56,979 nt of DNA, taken from NCBI GenBank assembly GCA_029268045.1, contig JAJUHF010000007.1, positions 1-56,979 of the forward strand, written 5' to 3'. The position numbers and the translations under genes are program-made. This DNA comes from Anseongella ginsenosidimutans (GTDB lineage: Bacteria > Bacteroidota > Bacteroidia > Sphingobacteriales > Sphingobacteriaceae). A model generated the notes under the pieces. The model did not search any database. It had not been told where the DNA came from and worked only from the letters and a program-made list of their open reading frames with translations. Shown in pieces: positions 51,585-56,979 of the stretch (position 1 is the stretch's first letter; each line of letters begins with the position of its first letter).

Positions 51585-52157
51585 ATGTGGACGGACGAGT
51601 TGAAGGCCAGAAGTGCCGGTAAATGTGAATTGACCGGGCAGGAAGGGGAACTGACGGTTTATGAAGTATTGCCCGATACCTATGGAGATCCCGCGATCGC
51701 GGTGAGCAAATCGCTGATCGCCCAGATCGAAGGTACCGAACCCCTTGATCCCAATGCCTGGCGTTTTCTTCCCGAGGCGATGTGGAGTGAAATTCCCGCT
51801 GTGCAGGTACTCTCCTGGCGCATGCTGAACCGATTGAAAGGTGAAAGCTGGGCGGCCGAGGCGCTGGATATCCTCTATCTGGACGAAAGCACCCTGGAGT
51901 GGGCAAAAGCCTTGGGTGAACCGGAAGAGCTTTCCGAGCAGCCCGTGCATAAAGACGCTCACGGAAATATCCTTCAGGACGGAGACTCGGTGGTGCTTAC
52001 CCGTACGCTGGACGTCAAAGGCAGCACCATGAGCGCCAAGTTGGGTACGGTGGTGCGGAACATTCGCCTGGTGGAAGACAATCCCGAACAGATCGAAGGG
52101 AAGGTAAATGGCCAGCAGATCGTGATCCTCACCAAATACCTCCGGAAGCAACATTGA
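51585..52157 (+). CDS. PhnA-domain protein
   Basis: A 190-residue cytosolic protein. The C-terminal PhnA domain (about 120-190) is clear, with DAHGNILQDGDSVVLTRTLD and VKGSTMSAKLGTVVRNIRLV, ending IVILTKYLRK. The N-terminal part starts ELKARSAGKCELTGQEGELT, the place of the usual zinc ribbon, but only one cysteine of the CxxC pairs remains, so metal binding there is doubtful. Despite the name, PhnA (YjdM) is not shown to take part in phosphonate breakdown. It lies 8 bp after the XylR-like gene and is followed by a strong hairpin. Confidence 0.9.
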   Translation: MWTDELKARSAGKCELTGQEGELTVYEVLPDTYGDPAIAVSKSLIAQIEGTEPLDPNAWRFLPEAMWSEIPAVQVLSWRMLNRLKGESWAAEALDILYLDESTLEWAKALGEPEELSEQPVHKDAHGNILQDGDSVVLTRTLDVKGSTMSAKLGTVVRNIRLVEDNPEQIEGKVNGQQIVILTKYLRKQH

Positions 52158-52187
52158 TTCTGTAGGTACTTCTTCTAAAGGTATTTC

Positions 52188-52211
52188 CTGCCCCGGCCGC
52201 AGCCGGGGCAG
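52188..52211. terminator. Two-way hairpin between PhnA and S41 peptidase genes
   Basis: CTGCCCCGGC (52188-52197) and GCCGGGGCAG (52202-52211) form a perfect 10-bp stem with a four-base loop, extendable by one or two pairs. It lies between two convergent genes and can serve both. Confidence 0.65.
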
Positions 52212-52222
52212 GGGAAGCCTGC

Positions 52223-55200
52223 TTAATCCAATTCTTTCAATAACTCCTGAACGGCACGGTCCAGTTGCGGATCGCGGCCTTCAATCCGGTCGAGGAAGGT
52301 ATTTTTCACAAAGATATCGGGCGCCACGCCGGTCAATTCGAGATCGTCGCCATCCAGGGTATAACAACCCCAGGCCGGTACCCGGTAAGAGGAACCGTCT
52401 ACAAGGCTTTTCGAGGAGGTAAAAATGATCCAGCGATAAGTTTCGGTGCCGATGACCGTGCCCAGTTTCAGGGCTTTGAACCCGGCAGCCGTCATTTCGG
52501 CATCGCTGAGTGACTGTTCATTGATCATCAGGACAATGGGCTTGCCCGATGGCGCGAAATTACTTTGAGGAGCCCGCTTTCCATCCCGATACTGCCATTG
52601 CAAGTAAGGCCGCTGCTGCAGGAAGCGGAGCACCTCGTCGTGTACGTTTCCGCCCGTATTGTATCGGAGGTCCAGGATAATCGCGTCCTTTTGGTTCTCC
52701 TGCTCCACCATATCCATCAGGAAACGTTCCAATTCGGACCCGCCCATGTTCTTCATATACGAATAGGCGATCCGGTTCCGGCTCGCGGAATCAACCCGGC
52801 GGCGGTTTTCCCTGATCCATTCCCCGTAAAGCAGATCCCGCAAATTTCCACTGCTCTGGGGACGGATCCGCGTTGTGATTTCTTTTCCGTCCCGGAGGAA
52901 GGTCAACTGCATTTCACCCGCCAGGGAGGGCCGTGTAAAATAGTAGTCCCGGTCTTTTTGCCGGTCCACACGGACCCCGTCCACGGCTACCAGGATATCC
53001 CCCGCCTGGATGTCAACCCCTTTCATGGCCGCGTTGCTGCCCTCCACGATGCGATGAACCCGGTAGGGATCCTCGGGGTGAAAAAGCAAACCCGTTTCAT
53101 TGGTCGTGTAGGAAAAATCCTTTCGTTCATCACCTCCGCCGGTATTGAATCCTAGGTGGGACGAATTCAGCTCTCCCAGCATGTCGTTGAGCAGGATCCG
53201 GAGATCGGAGCGGGTATTGAGAAAAGGCAGGTACCGGGCGTAGCGGTCTCTGATCCCATTCCAGTCCACCCCGTGGAAGGTTCCGTCGTAAAAGTTTTCC
53301 TCAATCCCGGCCCAGGTTTCATAGAATAACTGGTTGAATTCATCTTTCAAATTCCGCTGGAACCGGAAGTCCATGTCCACTTTCGTGAGTCGGTTCTCGC
53401 TCAGATTGTATTTGTGGATCGCACCCCGGCTCAGTGCAAAGTGTTTTCCGTCCACTTCAATCAGATTGGACAGGGCGCCGCCGGCAACGCGTTCGGTCTT
53501 GTTGTGCTCAAACGGCTCCAATACGGTCCGGAACGTAGCGGTCTGACCGCCTTCGTGATTGGAAAGGTACAGCACGTAGGTCTTCTCCCCTTTTTTAAAT
53601 ACGTCCGGCCGGCTTTGGGATCCGAAACCGGGACTGATGCGGGTAATCCGGTCGGATAGCCCCTGCATGTTGATGACTACATCCGGTTTCTTTTTGTCGT
53701 TGTCCTTTGCGGTGCTGTCGGTGAAAAGTTCCTCAAATTTGTCCATCCGGTAGGGCGAGTCGAAATAATCGAGATCCATTCTGTAGATGCTCGCGTCGCG
53801 CATGCCGGTTGGGTAGGAGGGCCTTGTCCGATTGCTCGTAAAGTAAATGGATCGGCCATCGGGCGACCACACGGGCTGGGTTTCACTCACGCCGGTGCCG
53901 GTCAGATTCATTGTTTCCTTTCGCTCCAGGTGGTGTACAAACAGGTCCTGTTCGAAGTTTCGGTAAGCGGTAAACAAGATGTACGCGCCGTCGGGGGAAA
54001 ACGAAGGGCGTGAATTCTGAAAAGCCCAGATCTCGTCTTTGACGACCGTTGTGCTTTTGAAGGTTTTCAGGTCCATCACCCGGACTTCATCCCGCCCGCT
54101 GAGGTAAACCGCCTGCGTGCGATCGGGATTAAACGCGATGGCACGGTTGCTTCGAAGGTCGGAGGTCAGTTGCCGGGCCTGACCGCTTCCGTCGGCCGGC
54201 ATGCTATACCAATTGGGGTAACCCCGGAAAGTTTGGCTGAATAACAGCGTCTTGCTGTCCGACAGCCATTTCACTTCCATCACCCGCTCACCCGATCCGG
54301 GCATCTGCCGGATGAATTTTCCATCCGCATCGCTTACAAAAAGTTCACCCCGGGATACAAATGCCATCTTTTTGCCATCGGGCGAAACATCGAAATCGCT
54401 GATGTGGTCTCTCACATTGAATTCCTGCTCCTTGGCCAGGACCGTATGGCGGGACACGGAAATAGCAGGTTTGACCGTTTTGCCGCTTGCTACATCGTAT
54501 ACAAAGAGCTGGTAGTTTTTTTCAAAAACGACTTTTTCTCCGTTGGCCGACACAAAAGGCCGTTTGATGGACGTTTCAAACCGGGTAAGGGCCTTTTTCT
54601 GTCCCTTGCTGAAAGTATATAAATTGTATTCGCCGTTTGCCTCATCCGAGACAAAAAAGACGTTCCCCTGCCGGTCCACGCTGTGCCAGAAATCCTTCCC
54701 TTCGTAATCCGTGTACTGCTTGAATTCCCCCGTTTCGGGATGGTAGCCCAGGATATCGGGATTGAATGCCCCTTTGTAGCGCTTCCGGTTGGCAGCCAGA
54801 TAGCTTTCCCAGGTATTGTTAAACAGAAACTCGCCGTCCGGCGTCTGGATTACACCGTGAATGGTATTGAAGAAGTGTGGAAACAGGCGTTTTGCAGTTC
54901 CCCCGGTAACTGGTACCGAATAGGCAGTGAACCGGTTGTAACGTCCCGAGGTAAAGTAAATGGTTTTGCTGTCCCAACTCCAGCTGTCCACTTCATCGGC
55001 CGCATCGTGATGCGTCAGCTGGATTACCTCACCTCCTTCCAGGGGCATGACGTATACGTCAAAATTGCCGAATTGGTTTGCTGAGAAAGCCAGCCATTTG
55101 CCATCGGGTGAGATCCGCGGCGACCTTTCTATGCCGCGCATGGCCGTGAGCCGAAGCGCCTGCCCGCCGGTCACCGGTACTTTCCAAAGGTCTTCTTCGT

Positions 55201-55327
55201 AGGAAAACACAATGGTTTTTCCATCCGGGGTCAAGGTGGGATGCGATACAAAAGTGGGTGACTGGGAAAGGGCGGCCTGAGGCAATTGCAAAGCAAGGAC
55301 AACGAGGTACGCGTAGAATCTGCTCAT
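52223..55327 (-). CDS. Tricorn-type S41 family peptidase
   Basis: A 1034-residue exported peptidase. A signal peptide (1-21) is followed by beta-propeller repeats of the PD40/TolB type (about 25-640), for example HPTLTPDGKTIVFSYEEDLW and SPRISPDGKWLAFSANQ. Next come a core domain with LLNDMLGELNSSHLGFNTGG, a PDZ domain (about 755-850, with AAMKGVDIQAGDILVAVDGV) and the S41 catalytic domain with IILDLRYNTGGNV. The active serine is in NEQSLSDAEM (about 941). This is the tricorn protease layout; in Bacteroidota these proteins are secreted and degrade peptides. The HxlR regulator gene ends 49 bp upstream on the same strand, so it may be co-transcribed. Confidence 0.95.
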   Translation of the reverse strand: MSRFYAYLVVLALQLPQAALSQSPTFVSHPTLTPDGKTIVFSYEEDLWKVPVTGGQALRLTAMRGIERSPRISPDGKWLAFSANQFGNFDVYVMPLEGGEVIQLTHHDAADEVDSWSWDSKTIYFTSGRYNRFTAYSVPVTGGTAKRLFPHFFNTIHGVIQTPDGEFLFNNTWESYLAANRKRYKGAFNPDILGYHPETGEFKQYTDYEGKDFWHSVDRQGNVFFVSDEANGEYNLYTFSKGQKKALTRFETSIKRPFVSANGEKVVFEKNYQLFVYDVASGKTVKPAISVSRHTVLAKEQEFNVRDHISDFDVSPDGKKMAFVSRGELFVSDADGKFIRQMPGSGERVMEVKWLSDSKTLLFSQTFRGYPNWYSMPADGSGQARQLTSDLRSNRAIAFNPDRTQAVYLSGRDEVRVMDLKTFKSTTVVKDEIWAFQNSRPSFSPDGAYILFTAYRNFEQDLFVHHLERKETMNLTGTGVSETQPVWSPDGRSIYFTSNRTRPSYPTGMRDASIYRMDLDYFDSPYRMDKFEELFTDSTAKDNDKKKPDVVINMQGLSDRITRISPGFGSQSRPDVFKKGEKTYVLYLSNHEGGQTATFRTVLEPFEHNKTERVAGGALSNLIEVDGKHFALSRGAIHKYNLSENRLTKVDMDFRFQRNLKDEFNQLFYETWAGIEENFYDGTFHGVDWNGIRDRYARYLPFLNTRSDLRILLNDMLGELNSSHLGFNTGGGDERKDFSYTTNETGLLFHPEDPYRVHRIVEGSNAAMKGVDIQAGDILVAVDGVRVDRQKDRDYYFTRPSLAGEMQLTFLRDGKEITTRIRPQSSGNLRDLLYGEWIRENRRRVDSASRNRIAYSYMKNMGGSELERFLMDMVEQENQKDAIILDLRYNTGGNVHDEVLRFLQQRPYLQWQYRDGKRAPQSNFAPSGKPIVLMINEQSLSDAEMTAAGFKALKLGTVIGTETYRWIIFTSSKSLVDGSSYRVPAWGCYTLDGDDLELTGVAPDIFVKNTFLDRIEGRDPQLDRAVQELLKELD

Positions 55328-55376
55328 AGTTTCGGTTTAGTTTGGAAAAAATTTCTGCAATCTTAGCCAAAAAAGC

Positions 55377-55736
55377 TCAGCTTTTAAACAGGGCTTTGCG
55401 GTAGGCGATTCCCCATTTGGCAATTTCGTCGATGATGGGCTGCAGCGTCCGGCCGTATTCGGTGAGTTCGTACTCCACCGTGATGGGCTTGGTATCCAGC
55501 ACGGTACGGGTGATCAGGCGGTTTATTTCCATGTCCTGAAGTTCCTTGGAAAGCATTTTTGCACCAATGCCGTCCACCTCCCGCTTCAGATCCATAAAGC
55601 GCGTTTTTCCTAGTTGCATCAGCGTACCCAGAATGTGAAACTTCCATTTCCCGGAAAGAATTTCCATCGCGTCGTTGATGGCCGCGATCCGTTGTTTACA
55701 TTCCGGGGAACTATTCAGACCCGGCTTCCTTTTCAT
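55377..55736 (-). CDS. HxlR-family winged-helix transcriptional regulator
   Basis: A 119-residue regulator. The family signature is complete: CKQRIAAINDAMEILSGKWK with one N-terminal Cys (residue 14), then FHILGTLMQLGKTRFMDLKR, a recognition helix in IGAKMLSKELQDMEINRLIT, and the wing VEYELTEYGRTLQPIIDEIA. Some HxlR proteins (for example HypR) sense thiol stress or electrophiles through an N-terminal cysteine, and this one has a cysteine at a similar place. The divergent gene encodes a thioredoxin-like protein, which fits redox sensing. The shared promoter carries a strong set of GGAAA-type half sites. Confidence 0.93.
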   Translation of the reverse strand: MKRKPGLNSSPECKQRIAAINDAMEILSGKWKFHILGTLMQLGKTRFMDLKREVDGIGAKMLSKELQDMEINRLITRTVLDTKPITVEYELTEYGRTLQPIIDEIAKWGIAYRKALFKS

Positions 55737-55750
55737 GACTTGTCTTTTTA

Positions 55751-55841
55751 CAAAAATAAAATTTCCTAGTAAGTTTCCAAGAGGAAACTAGTATACATAA
55801 GGAAATTAGTACCTTTTATAAACTATATCATACTATTTTTG
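55751..55841. promoter_or_regulatory. Divergent promoters with GGAAA-type operators
   Basis: AGTTTCC (55772-55778) and GGAAACT (55783-55789) form a perfect inverted repeat. A second copy, GGAAATTAGTA at 55801, lies 18 bp after GGAAACTAGTA at 55783. TTTCCTAGT at 55762-55770 adds a fourth half site. Candidate -7 boxes TATTTTTG lie at 55751-55758 (minus, HxlR) and 55834-55841 (plus, thioredoxin-like). The likely binder is the HxlR protein. Confidence 0.55.
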
Positions 55842-55861
55842 TTGCTTTGTAAAAGGATTTG

Positions 55862-56443
55862 ATGATGACTTTTCAAACATACCTGGATTATTTTGAACGT
55901 ATCGTAACTACCCCTTCCGAAAAACAGCAGGCTCCGTACGATAATCCCGATTACATCGATTATACGAGGCTAAACTGGTCACGCATGAACCGCTGGCTTA
56001 AAACGGGCATTCTCTCGCAGGAACTGAAAAACACCCTGCGGCAAATCAACGCGCCGCAACATTGGATTGTGATCACCGAGCCCTGGTGTGGCGATGCGGC
56101 TCACAGCGTACCCTTTATCGAACTGGCAGCCCGGGAGAACCCCCTTGTACGGGTCACGTACGAACTCCGCGACAGCGAACCCTTCCGGATCAATGAATAC
56201 CTGACCAACGGTACGAAATCAATTCCCAAGCTGATCATCCGGGACGCCGAAGGAGCCGACCTGGGCACCTGGGGTCCCCGTCCGGCTGACTGTCAGCGCG
56301 TATATCAGCGTTTGAGGGAAGAGAAGGCGGACTTTGAGCGGACCAAAACCGAGATCCAGCAGTGGTATAATCGCAATAAAGGCAAGGACATCCAGGAAGA
56401 ACTGGAGAGCACGTTAAAGCTCGCCCTGCCCTCCATCGCCTAA
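55862..56443 (+). CDS. Thioredoxin-like protein with CxxA active site
   Basis: A 193-residue cytosolic thioredoxin-fold protein. The expected active-site strand reads ITEPWCGDAAHSVPFIELAA. The first cysteine (about Cys76) is kept, and the second of the CxxC pair is alanine (WCGDA). The cis-proline is in KSIPKLIIRDAEG. The CGDA form is common in this Bacteroidota group. A single active cysteine points to glutaredoxin-like, peroxidase or bacillithiol-type chemistry rather than dithiol reduction; this is inferred. I start at ATG 55862, though the adjacent ATG at 55865 is equally possible. The gene is divergent from the HxlR regulator and ends at the GDPD gene with no gap. Confidence 0.9.
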   Translation: MMTFQTYLDYFERIVTTPSEKQQAPYDNPDYIDYTRLNWSRMNRWLKTGILSQELKNTLRQINAPQHWIVITEPWCGDAAHSVPFIELAARENPLVRVTYELRDSEPFRINEYLTNGTKSIPKLIIRDAEGADLGTWGPRPADCQRVYQRLREEKADFERTKTEIQQWYNRNKGKDIQEELESTLKLALPSIA

Positions 56444-56979
56444 TTACTGCAAATCCACCCAGGGCAGGTTACCGCGCACCCAGGAATTCACCTCTACCGG
56501 AATATCCGAACAAAGGTAATCGGCGCCCAGACCAACGCCCAAAATAAAGTCGTTGATCGTATGTCCAGGCCAAAGGCTGACGGTAATTCCCTGCTTTTTG
56601 GCCTCCTCAACCATTTTGCGGGTGGTGCCTTCTATTTTACAACCAACGCGGGTAATTCCAAGTTCCTTCAGCTCCTGAATGACTTCCCTGCTCAGCCCCG
56701 CGGATTTGATAAACAGCAGGTCCACTCCGGGATAGGTCGATTTCAGGTAACGCAACGGTCTTTTGTCGAAGGAAGTGAAGACGTAATCCGACCCCTGCGG
56801 ACGGGAAGCCATGGCCCGTTTGTAGAGTTCATCACAATACTTCTTCAGGGTGACTTCGTCGTACAGAGGATGGTTAGTCTTCATTTCAAACTCAATATAT
56901 ACCCCTTCTTTATCCTGAAAATAAGCCAGAAACTCATCCAGAAATAAAATGGGGCTACCCCTTTTTGTTCTTATCTTTC
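56444..56979 (-). CDS. Glycerophosphodiester phosphodiesterase, C-terminal part (runs off the window)
   Basis: The 3' end of a gene whose start lies beyond the right edge. The frame is open to the window boundary: upstream of an internal Met at 56882-56884 it continues as PILFLDEFLAYFQDKEGVYI followed by EFE, the family's acidic metal-binding strand. The rest is the C-terminal part of a TIM-barrel GDPD, with VFTSFDKRPLRYLKSTYP, ITRVGCKIEGTTRKMVEEAK, and ITVSLWPGHT near the end. GDPDs split glycerophosphodiesters into glycerol 3-phosphate and an alcohol. Whether a signal peptide exists cannot be seen. It abuts the convergent thioredoxin-like gene. Confidence 0.85.
   Translation of the reverse strand, partial: KIRTKRGSPILFLDEFLAYFQDKEGVYIEFEMKTNHPLYDEVTLKKYCDELYKRAMASRPQGSDYVFTSFDKRPLRYLKSTYPGVDLLFIKSAGLSREVIQELKELGITRVGCKIEGTTRKMVEEAKKQGITVSLWPGHTINDFILGVGLGADYLCSDIPVEVNSWVRGNLPWVDLQ

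Noticed and set aside
1-56979. CRISPR arrays, tRNA or rRNA genes, prophage or conjugative genes
   Set aside because: I saw no regularly spaced repeats, no cloverleaf-like sequence, and no integrase, capsid or transfer protein among the coding regions.

Overview
The window looks like chromosomal DNA of a Bacteroidota bacterium, most likely a Cytophagales member. The evidence is three SusC/SusD outer-membrane pairs, two ECF sigma/FecR anti-sigma pairs with DUF4974-type FecR tails, many lipoproteins, TAT-exported Gfo/Idh/MocA oxidoreductases, and several candidate -7 boxes of the TAnnTTTG type. No rRNA, tRNA, CRISPR array, phage gene or recognisable insertion sequence was seen.

Layout, left to right. 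(1) 299-6580 is an A+T-richer block: a TlpA-like thioredoxin with a DUF3738-like tail, a SusC/SusD pair, and a convergent small secreted Cys-pair protein. (2) 6581-7051 has no gene but is crowded with stem-loops and a tandem palindrome. (3) 7052-14277 is a patchwork of single genes: Crp/Fnr regulator, GNAT, two RibD/DHFR-like proteins, ArsC/Spx-like, TetA-like MFS, DinB, OsmC and DUF1801. It also holds two decayed genes, a truncated and frameshifted TlpA-like gene and a VOC gene with an internal deletion. (4) 14298-23832 is a complete SusC/D locus: sigma and FecR divergent from STN-SusC, SusD, a leucine-rich-repeat-like lipoprotein and an unrecognised lipoprotein. (5) 23948-28980 holds an AAC(3)-I-like GNAT and the nitrite assimilation genes nirB, nirD and nirC, with the siroheme methyltransferase gene divergent from nirB.

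(6) 28973-32536 encodes a GH76-like mannanase, a class-C beta-lactamase-family serine hydrolase and a sterol-desaturase-family membrane enzyme. (7) 32617-38874 is a minus-strand operon for periplasmic sugar or glycoside oxidation: SGNH hydrolase, large PVC-type heme lipoprotein, Gfo/Idh/MocA oxidoreductase. (8) 38950-40899 pairs a zinc alcohol dehydrogenase with an esterase. (9) 40996-48779 is a third SusC/D locus with its own sigma and FecR, all on the minus strand and preceded by a YdeI/DUF1801 gene. (10) 48814-56979 holds an NTF2-like protein, an in-frame chimera of a Gfo/Idh/MocA N-terminus and a DUF5000-like C-terminus, a XylR-like regulator, PhnA, a tricorn-type S41 protease, a divergent HxlR/thioredoxin-like pair with a dense operator, and a glycerophosphodiesterase gene running off the right edge.

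The main themes are glycan capture at the outer membrane under ECF sigma control, periplasmic redox and hydrolysis, and nitrite reduction to ammonia. I saw no wholly new defence or mobile system. The observations most worth checking are the chimeric oxidoreductase, the two eroded genes near 12-13.6 kb, the structured gene-free stretch near 6.7-7.05 kb, and the A+T-rich TlpA-SusCD-small-Cys-protein block.
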